The notes below the pieces were generated by a model. The model worked only from the letters and a program-made list of their open reading frames with translations. It did not search any database and had not been told where the DNA came from. A program made the translations under genes and the position numbers. This document shows, in pieces, positions 42,086 to 52,379 of a DNA stretch of 64,000 bases. The DNA lies in assembly GCF_022539315.1 (NCBI RefSeq), contig NC_066336.1, forward strand, positions 1,616,600-1,680,599. Reading direction: 5' to 3'. Position 1 is the first letter of the stretch; every line of letters begins with the position of its first letter. The DNA is from Serinus canaria (Eukaryota > Chordata > Aves > Passeriformes > Fringillidae).

Positions 42086-42376
42086 GTCATCTCTTCCTTC
42101 AGTCTTTCAAAGAAGATGTTAAAACCAGGAACAAGTCCTCTGCCCAGAGCTTTTCCCCTTTCTGTCCCTTCCTGAGTGCTGCTGGTCCTGTTGAGCCCTC
42201 AGGGTCCTGGCAGACCCCACCCTGTCCCCACAGAGTCCCACGGCAAGCTCAGGGTTTGGGGACTGGGGGGTGACTGAAGGAAGCCCAGAAACCCCCCAGG
42301 GGGAGATCTCCATGGCTGAGGGTGGGCTGAGGCTCCAGGAGCGAGGCAAGGCACGGTGTGTGCTCAGGGGAGGAGG

Positions 42377-42545
42377 GAGGGTGCTGGCACTGCCCAGGCT
42401 GCCCAGGGAATGGGCACGGCCCCGAGGCTGCCAGAGCTCCAGGGATGCCCAGGCTGGGCTTGGTGGGGCTCTGGGCAGGGCCAGGGTTGGACTGGGTGAT
42501 CCTGTGGGTCTCTGAGCTCAGAAGGTTCTGTGATCCTCAGATCTC
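42377..42545 (+). mobile_element. CR1 LINE 3' end, plus strand
   Basis: GGGTGCTGGCACTGCCCAGG to GGTTGGACTGGGTGATCCTG and GGTTCTGTGATCCTCAG form a CR1 3' terminus. With the minus fragment at 41978 it may derive from one inverted or rearranged element. Confidence 0.85.
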
Positions 42546-42819
42546 ACTGAAGGAGAGGCAGTTTTGGTGAGAGGTGGCACTGCTGTCCCCTCAGCCCTGC
42601 CACAGCCCAGAGGGACCCACACTGGAGGGGGAGCAGCTCAAGGGACATCAGAGCAGTTTTGGGCACTGCTGGGGTGCAGGGGGTGCAGGGGGTGCAGGGG
42701 GTCAGCCCCAGGTTTGGTACCCACAGCCCTCACCAACCCCAGCCCCTCCCAGCAGAAATGCTTCGTCCTCCTGCTCTGAGCTGGGGAGGAGGTCGGGGAG
42801 CATCAGGTGTTCCACTTGA

Positions 42820-43189
42820 AATGGACTGAAGTGCAAAATAAGCTCTTTTCCCATGGAATTCCTAACCCAAACTTTAACTCCTGCAGCAGAAAAGCCTCAA
42901 TCCCTCAAAACCACAAGAGAAAAATAAATAAAAAGAAAAAAAAAGAGCAATACAAGAAGAAAGGCTGGGAAAAGCCAGGGCAGAAAACAAACCAAACCTA
43001 CAGAAAATGGAAATAAAACCCACCCAACTTTTTTTGCTACAACAATACACATTTTTTTTTCAGGATTTTTATTTTCCACAAAAAAAAAAAAAAAAAAAAA
43101 ATCCTCTGCAACTCCAGGAGCAGCCCTAAACACCTTGATATGCTTGTTCCTAGCACCCCTTCCCTAAGCCACAGGCACAGAATTCACAC
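42820..43189. other. A/T-rich unique stretch with poly(A)
   Basis: It includes AAATAAATAAAAAGAAAAAA, a T9 run at 43051 and an A23 run at 43080-43102. No mobile-element body precedes the poly(A). No gene is recognised. Confidence 0.5.
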
Positions 43190-43985
43190 TGCTCCCTAGC
43201 AAGGAGGCATCTTTCCCTCTCCATCATCCAATCTCCTCTCCATCAGCTCCTTCCTTTCCCATCATCCATTTCCATCTCCATCATCCAACCTCCTCTCCAT
43301 CATCCCATTCCCCCTTCTTCTTCCCATTCCACATCCATCACCCAATTTCCTCTTTATCATCCCCTTCCCTCTCCATCACCCCATTCCCTCTGTATCTTCC
43401 CAATCTCCTCTCCATCATCCCCTTCCCTCTTTCCATAACCTCCTTCCCTCTCCATCATCCCTTTCCCTCTCCATCATCCCTTTCCCTCTTTATCATCCCT
43501 TTCCCTTTCCCTCTCCATCATCCCATTCCTTTTTTATCATCCTATTCCCTCTTTATCACTCCTTCCCTCTCCATCATCCATTTCCATCTCCATCATCCCT
43601 TTCCCTCTTTATCACACCTTTCCTTCTCCATCATCACATTCCTTCTTTATCATCCCATTCCAACTTCATCTTGCCTTTCCCTTTCCATCATCCATTTCCC
43701 TCTCCATCACCCCATTCCCTCTCCATCATCTCCTTCCTTTTCCATCATCCTTTTCCCTCTCCATCACCCCATTCCCTCTCCATCATCTCCTTCCTTTTCC
43801 ATCATCCCTTTCCCTCTCCATCTTCCCTTTCCCTCTCCATCATCCCATTTCTTCTTTATCATCCTTTTCCCTCTTTATCATCCCCTTCCCTCTCCATCAC
43901 CACATTCCTTCTTTATCACCCCATTCCCACTTCATCTCGCCATTCCTTTTCCATCACCCATTCCCTCTCCATCCTCCCTTCCTCC
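43190..43985. repeat. pyrimidine-rich minisatellite of CTCCATCATCCCTTTCC words
   Basis: About 800 bp of 15-18 bp units such as CCCTCTCCATCATCCC and TTCTTTATCATCCCATTCC. It is strongly pyrimidine-biased but periodic, unlike the block at 24887. It ends at a CpG-rich patch. Confidence 0.9.
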
Positions 43986-44190
43986 CTCTCCTCCCCGGCT
44001 GTCTCCTCCCTGCCTGGCGCCCCTCCCGCTCGCAGCCCGGCTCCTCCCGGGCGAGAGGAAGGCCGGGAGGGGCCGGGGCGTGCCCAGCACCGGGGACAGG
44101 GACCAGGGGACAAGGACAGGGACCAGGGAACGGCAGCACGGAGGCGAGGAGCAGAGCAGGGGTTTCAAAGCTGCCCCCCTGTTTGCTTGC
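43986..44190. other. short CpG-rich patch
   Basis: GCTCGCAGCCCGGCTCCTCC and GGGCGAGAGGAAGGCCGGGA raise CpG density locally. It could be a small regulatory CpG island. No exon is recognised. Confidence 0.35.
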
Positions 44191-44435
44191 AAGGAGTTAA
44201 GTCTGTGATGTGTTGCGTGAGCTCTGATGAGAAGCTGCCTGACATGCAGAGCTGCAATAATGAAACGTAATACACATTAATAGGACCTCCCTCTGCGTGA
44301 TTGCTTCTGCTCCACTGGCCCCATTGAAGATTTCACTTTTCTTTCAACAGTCAGAATAACAGAATGTGACATTAAGTCTTTTACATGCAGCAATTTATTT
44401 TAAAATATTGGGGCACTCAAAACAGTATCCAGAAT
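44191..44435. other. candidate conserved noncoding element
   Basis: The segment has GAGCTGCAATAATGAAACG, AATACACATTAATAGGACC, CATTGAAGATTTCACTTTTC and ATGCAGCAATTTATTTT. AT-rich, single-copy-looking, with TAAT cores. Inference. Confidence 0.5.
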
Positions 44436-44784
44436 GTTAAATAAGATATGCATGAGATGGAAATCAGAGCAGCACCGCAGTGAGGAGGCAGGAGTCAGGC
44501 AGAGCCTCTCGCAGGCTAAGCAGCTCCACTTTTTTTTCCTTAATTGCTGTTTAAGGCACAAATAAATGGCCAAGTTGGAGAGAGCTCTGCAGTGCAGAGC
44601 ATCTGATCCTCTGAGGTCACAGGTCCACGTGGGGAACCAACAGCCACTGTCCCCTCCTGTGCCAAGGTCAGGGGGTGACACAAAATCCTTTCTGCCATCC
44701 CAGGCCAATGACACAGCACCAAACCTGCCCCAGGTGGAGAAGTGCTTGGACAAGGCTCTCATGGGCATGGTGGGACCAGAGAAT
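44436..44784. other. unique sequence, nothing recognised
   Basis: Mixed composition. No gene or repeat is recognised. Confidence 0.4.
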
Positions 44785-45605
44785 CAGAGATCATGGAGCC
44801 ATGGAATGGGCTGGGTTGGGAGGGACCTTACAGATCACCCCAGCCCACCCCTGCCATGGCAGGGACACCTCCCACTGTGCCAGGGACCCCTCCCACTGTG
44901 CCAGGGGCACCTCCCACTGTGCCAGGGACCCCTCCCACTGTGCCAGGTGCTCCCAGCCCCAATGTCCAGCCTGGCCTTGGGCACTGCCAGGGATCCAGGG
45001 GCAGCCCCAGCTGCTCTGGCAATTCCAGCCCAGCCCCTCCCCACCCTGCCAGGGAACAATTCCCAATTCCCAAGATCCCATCCAGCCCTGCCCTCTGGCA
45101 CTGGCAGCCATTCCCTGGCTCCTGTCCCTCCATCCTTGTCCCCAGTCCCTCTGCAGCTCTCCTGGAGCCCCTTCAGGCCCTGCAGGGGCTCTCAGCTCTC
45201 CCTGGAGCCTTCACCCTGTGCCAGGGCCTTCCCACCCTCTCAGGGATAGATTTCTTCCCAATATCCCATCCATCCCTGCCTCTGGCATTGGGAAGCCATT
45301 GCCCCTTGCTCTGTCTTTCCAGGGCCTTGTCCAAAGTGTCTCCTCATCCTCGTTGTAGCTCCTACAGGTACTGGAAGGCTGCAGTTATATCATCCTGAGT
45401 CCTCCAGGTGAACAATCCCAGCTCTGCCAGCCTTTCCTCCCAGCAGAGCTGCTCCATCCCTCTGATCCCCTGCTTCCTCCTCTGGGCTCTCTCCAGCAGC
45501 TCCCAGGGCCCAGGGCAGGGGCAGCTCTGCAGGTGGGGCCTCACCAGGGGGGCAGAGGGGCAGATTCCCCCCTGCCCTGCTGCCCACGCTGGGGGCTCAT
45601 CCCAG
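44785..45605 (-). mobile_element. long CR1 LINE 3' part with internal 21-bp VNTR
   Basis: The end is GAGCCATGGAATGGGCTGGG and AGGGACCTTACAGATCACCC. The 21-bp motif is repeated four times at 44862-44945. The body matches 10445-10870 and continues through GTAGCTCCTACAGGTACTGG and AGCAGAGCTGCTCCATCCCT to CACCAGGGGGGCAGAGGGGC. It is the longest CR1 copy in the window. Confidence 0.9.
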
Positions 45606-45695
45606 CCCAGCCCAGATCAGCCCAGCCCAGCCCAGCCCAAACAAGTCCAGCCCAGTCCAGCTCAGCCCAGCCCAGCCCAGCTCAGCCCAGCTGCT
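45597..45695. repeat. CCCAG/CTCAG 5-10 bp repeat
   Basis: About 100 bp of CAGCCCAGCCCAGATCAG-like units at the far end of the long CR1. Confidence 0.9.
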
Positions 45696-45753
45696 CTGGT
45701 GCCCCTTGTGCCTCTGCCAGGGTCAGAGCATCCCCAGGAGCTACACAGAGCTG

Positions 45754-45905
45754 TACATTTATATTTCACAGGTCTGGTGCCTGTAGCACCAGCAATCTTA
45801 ATGAACCTAGAGTCATTGCTGCAATTATTGGTGAATCTGCTGGGAAAGCTCTTACTGAGCTAAACTAGGCTCAGAGTGTTGGATTAGCAAAGCTGTTCTG
45901 GTGAA
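45754..45905. repeat. flanking duplicate, left copy
   Basis: TACATTTATATTTCACAGGT, CTGGTGCC, ATGAACCTAGAGTCATTGCT and GTGAATCTGCTGGGAAAGCT match 46723-46880. The segment runs directly into the 63-bp array. Confidence 0.85.
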
Positions 45906-46497
45906 TCCCTGACCAGGAGGCAGAGCAGGCTCAGAGTGTTGGATTAGCAAAGCTCAGGACTGGTGAATCCTTGACCAGGAACCAGACCAAGGCTCAGAGT
46001 GTTGGATTAGCAAAGCTCAGGACTGGTGAATCCCTGACCAGGAGCCAGACCAGGCTCAGAGTGCTGGATTAGCAAAGCTCAGTTCTGGTGAATCCCTGAC
46101 CAGGAGCCAGACCAGGCTCAGAGTGTTGGATTAGCAAAGCTCAGTTCTGGTGAATCCCTGACCAGGAACCAGACCAGGCTCAGAGTGTTGGATTAGCAAA
46201 GCTCAGGACTGGTGAATCCCTGACCAGGACCCAGAGCAGGCTCAGAGTGTTGGATTAGCAAAGCTCAGGACTGGTGAATCCCTGACCAGGAACCCAGACC
46301 AGGCTCAGAGTGCTGGATTAGCAAAACTCAGGACTGGTGAATCCCTGACCAGGAACCAGGACCCAGACCAGGCTCAGAGTGCTGGATTAGCAAAGCTCAG
46401 TTCTGGTGAATCCCTGACCAGGAGGCAGAGCAGGCTCAGAGTGCTGGATTAGCAAAGCTCAGTTCTGGTGAATCCCTGACCAGGAACCTGAGCAGCT
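45869..46497. repeat. about 63-bp minisatellite, 10 units
   Basis: Units of GGCTCAGAGTGTTGGATTAG plus CAAAGCTCAGGACTGGTGAATCCCTGACCAGGAGCCAGACCA. CAGAGTTGGATTAGCAAAGC also ends the right-hand duplicate (46850), so the unit looks derived from that single-copy sequence. Confidence 0.95.
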
Positions 46498-46722
46498 CAG
46501 TGTGAGCCACACTTCTGCTGCAGCTGGGAGCACAAAGTGCTGCTTGGTTCTGACCAGACCCAAAGCCCAGCCACACCCAGCCCCTCTCACCTCTGAGGAT
46601 CACCAGCACAGGGGGTTATTTCTGCCAAATCCCCGTCCTTGCACACAAACCTCTCCAAGGACTTTTCCCTGTGCAGGGGAAACTTCCCCTGCCTGGTGCT
46701 GCCTTTCCATTTATGCTGCCCA

Positions 46723-46880
46723 TACATTTATATTTCACAGGTCTGGTGCCTTCATCACCAACAGTTTTAATGAAGCCAGAGCCATTGCTGCAATAATCTG
46801 CATTACTGGTGAATCTGCTGTGAGAGTTCTTACTGGAGCTAAACCAGACCCAGAGTTGGATTAGCAAAGCTCAGTACTGA
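46723..46880. repeat. flanking duplicate, right copy
   Basis: It matches the left copy with an extra ATCTGCATTACT and ends with a single GAGTTGGATTAGCAAAGCTC. It may be the ancestral form. Confidence 0.85.
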
Positions 46881-47307
46881 GGATGGAGCTGGTGCTGCTG
46901 CCCCCAGCACCCCTGTCACGGGCTGAGGGTGAGCTCAGCCCCTCTGATCCAGGAGCCTCATCCCTGCCTGGCTCCAATCCCATGGATCCTGAGGCCAGGA
47001 GCCCTCCTGAGCCCTGCAGACACGTGAGGGACTGTCCCCAGGTGCCCTTTGCTGGCTCAAAGCACGGCTGGAAGGAGACAAGGGCTGTGCCCAGGCCCCC
47101 CCATGCCAGGGGATGTCACTGCAGCACTGCTGGGACCCTCTGAGTGGCACCAGCCATCCCTGCAGTGTCTCTGGCTCTGCCAGGTGTTCAGGGGAGGATC
47201 CCTCCCTGTGACACCTGCCCAGGGCAGTCACAAGGCAGGTCCACCAGCCTGCAGCTCACCCCAGCTGGGGACCAGGAGCCTGCAGGAGAGCTGTGCTGTG
47301 CTCTGCG
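46881..47307. other. unique sequence, nothing recognised
   Basis: GC-rich spacer before LTR-E. No gene is recognised. Confidence 0.4.
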
Positions 47308-47935
47308 TGTCAAAAATAGCTTAGGAACTGTTGTAAAATAGTTGATAGATCGTTAAGAATATAGTGGTAATTTGGTTATTATATTATAAAAGGGTATATT
47401 ATTTAAAAGGGTAGTTAGAATAAAAATTGTTCTCAAGGTACCATAACACACCTCAGTAAGAGCACCACCACACCTCAGCAAAACGAGCCAGTTGGGCAGG
47501 GACAGGAGCTGGACTGGATGATCCTCTGGGTCCCTTGAGCTCAGGATGTTCTAGGATTGAAACTCCAAAACATCCAGTACCCGTGCCTGCTGTGGTCTCC
47601 TCCAAATAAAACTTCCCCCACCTCCAGGAGGCTCCAGACAGGAGCTAATCCTGAACAGGAACAGCCCACAGGAGGTAATGGGCCAAACAAGCACCTTAAA
47701 ACTCCATGCAAAGGAATGATCCAAACAGAAACCAATCCAAAGGGACAAAGAACAGGATAAAAAGGGGCATCTGACCCAGGGAAGCTGTGCTGCCCCCCTG
47801 GACCATCGGGGCCATCACTGCTCCATCCTCGACGGGAACGCTCCTGCCCGGGCCGGGCCCTGCTTTGGGCCGTTCTTTTATTGTAATAAATGCTGAAATC
47901 ACTTCAGCACCGGGAGCCTGGTCCTGTTTTTAACA
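47308..47935 (+). mobile_element. LTR-E, interrupted by a CR1-containing insert
   Basis: It starts TGTCAAAAATAGCTTAGG and ends CCTGTTTTTAACA. TATA-like GATAAAAAGGGGCATC and TTGTAATAAATGCTG are present. Between AACGAGCCAG and CTCCATGCAAAGG it carries 47493-47679, absent from the other two copies. Confidence 0.85.
47493..47679 (+). mobile_element. CR1 3' end plus unique flank inside LTR-E
   Basis: GGAGCTGGACTGGATGATCC to GGATGTTCTAGGATTG is a CR1 terminus. The next 110 bp (CCGTGCCTGCTGTGGTCTCC, CCACCTCCAGGAGGCTCCAG, CCCACAGGAGGTAA) are not CR1 but recur at 51262-51375 after another CR1 end. Confidence 0.8.
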
Positions 47936-48312
47936 TGTGCTGTTAGTTTGGTTATGGTAAAAGGGGTTAAAAGGGGAGTTATAAGAAATAAAGCACTCAG
48001 TGTATCATAACACACCTCAGTAAAGTGCGCCAGGAGCCAGCCTGGACAGAACTGTCATGGCCAATCAAGGCCTAAAACATTCATGCAAATGAAGGATCCA
48101 AACAGAAACTGATCCAAAGGGACAAAAACCAGGATAAAAAGGGGCATCTGACCCAGGGAAGCTGTGCTGCTCCCCTGGACCATCGGGGCCATCGCTGCTC
48201 CATCCTCGACGGGAACGCTCCTGCCCGGGCCGGGCCCTGCTTTGGGCCTTTCTTTTATTGTAATAAATGCTGAAATCACTTCAGCACCAGGAGTCTGCTC
48301 TCGTTTTTAACA
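47934..48312 (+). mobile_element. LTR-E, second tandem copy lacking its first 51 bp
   Basis: It begins CATGTGCTGTTAGTTTGG, which is base 52 of the copy at 36942, and ends CGTTTTTAACA. It is fused head to tail with the preceding LTR without any internal proviral sequence. Confidence 0.85.
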
Positions 48313-48998
48313 CGTGAAAGAGCCACTCGTGCTCACAGCTGGGCACGCTGGGCCAGGCAGGGGCTGCCATGCCTGCCCTGCCCCTCATGGCCCCTTCCCC
48401 ATGCAGGACCCCAGCCCAGGCTGCGAGGGGATGTGCTGTGTCCTTCCTGCCTCCCTCCCAGCACCAGGCTTGTCCCTGAGCCAGCTTCACTTCAGTATTA
48501 TTCTAATTTAAGGAACTGATGCAAAAGGCTGTCCTGGCAGCCCGACTTGGCTTGGGCCGGGGTTATTTTGGTTTAATTCAGTCATCTGAGGACAGGTCAC
48601 GCTCCAGCCCAGCCTGCCTCTGCACGGCACAGGGGGGTCCATGAGGAGGGGCAAGGAGAGCTTTGGGGGTGCAAAGACGCCCTGGAAAACTGCCCAGGGC
48701 TCCAGATGCAGTTTGGGAACATCCTCACCCCGCCACAGCCACCCTGCTCCTCTGGGCACGCTGCCAAGCACGTTCCTGAGCTCGGGAAAGGCTGGCATGA
48801 GCCCTGATGGTGACATCCCCATCCTGAGCCGCCGTCACGGGCAGCTGCCCACCCAGAACGCTGGGCTTTGGATGTCCCTCCCCCTTGGCAGGTCCCTGCA
48901 GCCTCGCTGGGGGAGGATTGCCCTCCGGAAGGGCAGCCTGGACCTCACCCTCTTCCAGCTGGGAGTGGCTGGCACCAGCGTGTCTGCCCTCCTCCACT
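48313..48998. other. unique stretch, no gene recognised
   Basis: GC-rich with a small AT-richer patch at 48490-48580 (CAGTATTATTCTAATTTAAG). No gene is recognised. Confidence 0.4.
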
Positions 48999-49215
48999 GC
49001 TGCCACCCCCTCATTCCATGGGACATGGGGGGGAACGGGGCAGCACCAGCCTGGGAGGGGCTGCAGCACTCGGGAACATCAGCAGGGAGGTGGAAATGGT
49101 CTCCTGCCACCCCCTCATCCCGTGGGACATGGGGGGGAACGGGGCAGCACCAGCCTGGGAGGGGCTGCAGCACCTGGGAACATCAGCAGGAAGGTGGAAA
49201 TGGTCTCCTGCAGCA
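48999..49215. repeat. 104-bp tandem repeat, 2 units
   Basis: Units start CTGCCACCCCCTCATTCC at 49000 and 49104 and include GGGACATGGGGGGGAACGGG and AACATCAGCAGG. The copies are about 95 percent alike. Confidence 0.95.
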
Positions 49216-49667
49216 CTCAGCTACCCAAAAATGGGGCTGGGGACTGATGCAGGTCTGTGGAGGGCACGGCAGGGTGTTCAGGTGTGCCCTGGGCTCCCAG
49301 CTCACCTCTGGCATGGCCCCAGTGTGCCCAGCCCAGCCCCACTGGCCTCAGGGTCACACACAGGGCTCACCCTCTATGCAGTGAATTCCATGTGCTCAGT
49401 TTGTGCTGCAAACTGAGGCCAAACACAAGTGCCCCTGATTCCCAGGGAATTCCCTGAGCCTCCAGAGAGGAATGCAGAGTCCAGCCTGTCCCCTGAGCAG
49501 GGCTGAGCACTCAGCAGCTGTGGCTCGGTGCCCACGCTGTGTCTCCTCTGTGTCCCTGAGCTGTGCCAAGGCCTGAGTGCCTGTGCATGGCACCAGGGCA
49601 TCGCAGGCTGCTCTCCCAGCACAAACCTCTCCCGCTCTCCTGGACTGCCAAGCAAATTGTATCTGTT
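49216..49667. other. unique sequence, nothing recognised
   Basis: Non-repetitive sequence upstream of LTR-A. No gene is recognised. Confidence 0.4.
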
Positions 49668-50278
49668 TGCCACCTGCATGGCAGCTGTCTCCTGTTCAGG
49701 GGCAGTTTTCCTCATCTCTCCCACACCCACTCCTCCCCCAGGAGACCCCTGCTGATAACAGGCCATGGAATGTCCCTGCATGGCTGATAAGAACTGCAGC
49801 ATCCCACTGGGAGATGGGAGCCCAGGGGGAGGAGCCAAGCATTCCTACCCGGATAGAATCTGGAGATTCTGGAACACCAGCACGGCTTCTGCACTGGATT
49901 TCCCAGAGGAGCAGCAGCTGCCTCTGCCCCTGGCCCTTCAGAGGCAGAGTGCACCTTTCTCCAGGATCCCTGCTCCAGCAGAACCAGCCCTGGCCCTGCA
50001 GGAGGGCTGAGCCACAATTCCAGTGGCACTGCTGCCAGCCCCCTGACCCACAGGGTGTCAGGCTGTGCTCTGCCTCTGCCAGGGTTGGTTTAGTTCTCAC
50101 TGCACTGTTCATTTTATCCTTTTATTTTCTTCCCTAGTAAAGAACTGTTATTTCCTGCTCCCATATTTTTGCCTGAGAGCCCCTTAATTTAAAATTTATA
50201 GCAATTTGGGTGGAGGTTACATTTTCCATTTCAGGGGAGGCTCCTGCCTTCCTTAGCAGGCACCTGGCTTTCCAAACA
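49668..50278 (+). mobile_element. LTR-A solo LTR, fullest copy
   Basis: It aligns with 2545-3160 over its length and, from 49905, with the first 377 bases of the window almost without difference. Landmarks are GGAGGAGCCAAGCATTCCTA, CTAGTAAAGAACTG and CTTAGCAGGCACCTGGC. Exact termini are not resolved. Confidence 0.7.
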
Positions 50279-50729
50279 AAGACACCTGTTCATCCTGGAG
50301 CCTGGCACGAGGTGGGAGTTCCAGTCTCCTGCTGGGGAAGCACCTGGGCCAGGCCCAGAGCAGGGCTGCCCAAACCCCCAGCACGGTGGCTGAGGGACCC
50401 TGGGTGATGTGTCCCAGCTGGGAGGCTGGGTGGCTGTGAGGGAATCAGCTCTCAGGCCCACAGAAACGTGCTTTTCCTTGGATTTGAGCTGAGGGTGCTT
50501 CCTGCACACACAGACGTGCTGTCACATTGGAGAGCAGCCTTGCTGAGCCCTGGTTCTCATTTAGCTGAAGCCACAAGTCCCAGCTGCTGCTGGGAGCTCG
50601 GGCACGTGCGCTCTGCAGAAAGGGAAAGGAGCCCCAGGGGCTTGGCACCCTCACTCTCAGTGTGGCCCAGGAGACCCTCCAGGAGGTGGGATGGCAGGAC
50701 AAGCTTCATGGCTCCACAGCAATGCCCTC
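50279..50729. other. unique sequence, nothing recognised
   Basis: GC-rich, non-repetitive. No gene is recognised. Confidence 0.4.
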
Positions 50730-51262
50730 CTGGAGCCCAGCGTGGCACTGGTCACAGGAGGGGACCGTCCCACTCTGCTCTGTGCTGCTGTGGCCTCACC
50801 TTGAAGGCCGGGGGCAATTTTGGTCACCACAACAAGAGAAGGATACAAAGATATTACAGAACATCCAAAAGAGGGACAGGAGGATGGTGAAGGGTCAGGA
50901 GGGGACACAGGAGGAGCAGCTGAGGGGTCTTGGTGTGTGCAGCTGGAGCAGGGCACGCTGAGGGCAGAGCTCAGGGATCTGCAGCTCCTCCCGAGGGGCA
51001 GCTCCCATCCCTGCTCTGGGACAGGGACAGCAGCCAGGGCACGGCTGGGGCTGGGCCAGGGCAGCTCAGGCTGGAGATCAGGGCAAGGCTCTTCCCCCAG
51101 AGGGTGCTGGCACTGCCCAGGCTGCCCAGGGAATGGGCACGGCCCCGAGGCTGCCAGAGCTCCAGGGATGCCCAGGCTGGGCTTGGTGGGGGCTCTGGGC
51201 AAGGCAGGGGCTGGACTGGATGATCCTCTGGGTCCCTTGAGCCCAGGATGTTCTAGGATTGA
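50730..51262 (+). mobile_element. CR1 LINE 3' part, plus strand
   Basis: From the GGCAATTTTGGTCACCACAA and ATCCAAAAGAGGGACAGGAG region through GGGCACGGCCCCGAGGCTGC to GGACTGGATGATCCTCTGGG and a GGATGTTCTAGGATTG end, this is one of the best-preserved CR1 3' parts here. Confidence 0.9.
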
Positions 51263-51375
51263 AACTCCATCCAGGACCCGTGCCTGCTGTGGTCTCCTCC
51301 AAATAAACATTCCCCACCTCCAGGAGGCTCCAGGCAGGAGCTAATCCCGAAAAGGAACAGCCCACAGGAGGTAAG
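51263..51375 (+). repeat. non-CR1 flank shared with 47566-47679
   Basis: AACTCCATCCAGGACCCGTG, CTCCAAATAAACATTCCCCA and GGAGCTAATCCCGAAAAGGA follow the CR1 end and recur inside the LTR-E. An AATAAA occurs in it, which would suit a read-through 3' end. Confidence 0.8.
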
Positions 51376-51679
51376 GGCTGAAGCTGCCCCAGGGGACTAA
51401 AACATCCCTCCCTGGCACAGGGTGGTGCCAGGCCCCCATCACTTTGTGTGTGTGTGTGGTTTTTTTTGGGGCAGTCCCACTTGGCCGTCCCCCAAAATCA
51501 GTTTTGACCCTGAGCAAGCAGCTCAGCCCTCACGGCTGGCAGGGATGCTGAGGCAGCAGTGAACCAGACCAAAGAGGGGCTGTGCCCTGCCTGGCTGTGT
51601 GTGTCAGCCCGGGCTGGAGCCCTTTCTCCCTTTCCCTGCACAGGAACACCTTGCCCCAGGCCTCAGGTGCTTGGTGGGA
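51376..51679. other. unique sequence, nothing recognised
   Basis: It contains (GT)7 and T8 at 51447-51468. No gene is recognised. Confidence 0.4.
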
Positions 51680-51800
51680 GCAGCTCCTGAGCGCGTGTGT
51701 GCCGTGACTGCTCTAAACACCAGCTCCATGCAGTCATTATGGAATATTTATGGTCCTTATTAAACAGCACGGCGAACAAGCAGCCCTGATCCGTGCAGCG
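51680..51800. other. candidate conserved noncoding element
   Basis: CTCCATGCAGTCATTATGGA and ATATTTATGGTCCTTATTAA form an AT-rich single-copy-looking core with TTATGG words. Inference. Confidence 0.4.
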
Positions 51801-52379
51801 AGGGCTGTGCAGACAGCAGGCGCCATCCCTGCACGGACCCTGGAGGGAGGGAGCCCCGGGGCTGTGTCGGTACCGGGAGCGGGCAGGGCGTTCAGCTGGC
51901 CGAGAAAATGCCCTTTTCTGGGCTTATTTACAGGGCACGAGCAGGTGTGCCCCTGTGCCAGCCCCAGGCCGCTGCCCCGTGCCCAGCCAGCAGCCAGCAC
52001 TGCGGGTCCCAAAGGTGCCCCCAGTCCCCAAGGTCGCGGGGAGCTGCCCGGAGCAGCGCTCGGTCCCACGGCTGCCAGAAAAGCCCTCTCTTGTCCCCGC
52101 AGCCTCACGCAGCTGGCACGGGCACCGAGGTGGCACGGCCCGCATGCCCCGAGGGGCTCTTGCAGCACAGCATCCCCCAGTCCTGCCGCTGGGTGCTCCT
52201 TGTCCCGCTCCCCCCAGGACACGGGGACACGGGGACACGGAGCGGCGGTGCCAGCGTGTGCGGGAGACCTCCCTGCTCTGTGGATTTGTAGCCTGGCTGC
52301 TTTCTAGCTCAGCATGGAAGACACTCTACAATTTTTAATTTGCCAAAAAAGCCCTCTTTTTAGTTTACAGGGACAGAAG
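51801..52379. other. unique, moderately CpG-rich stretch
   Basis: CpG content is raised around 51820-52260. A GGGGACAC microrepeat (3 units) is at 52210-52238. No exon is recognised. Confidence 0.4.

Noticed and set aside
43080..43102. Poly(A) run as the tail of a processed pseudogene
   Set aside because: The preceding sequence has no recognisable mRNA-derived frame and the region is generally A/T-rich.
36942..48312. One LTR-E provirus with LTRs at 36942 and 47308
   Set aside because: The interval holds CR1s, minisatellites and candidate conserved elements but no retroviral coding remains; separate solo LTRs are simpler.
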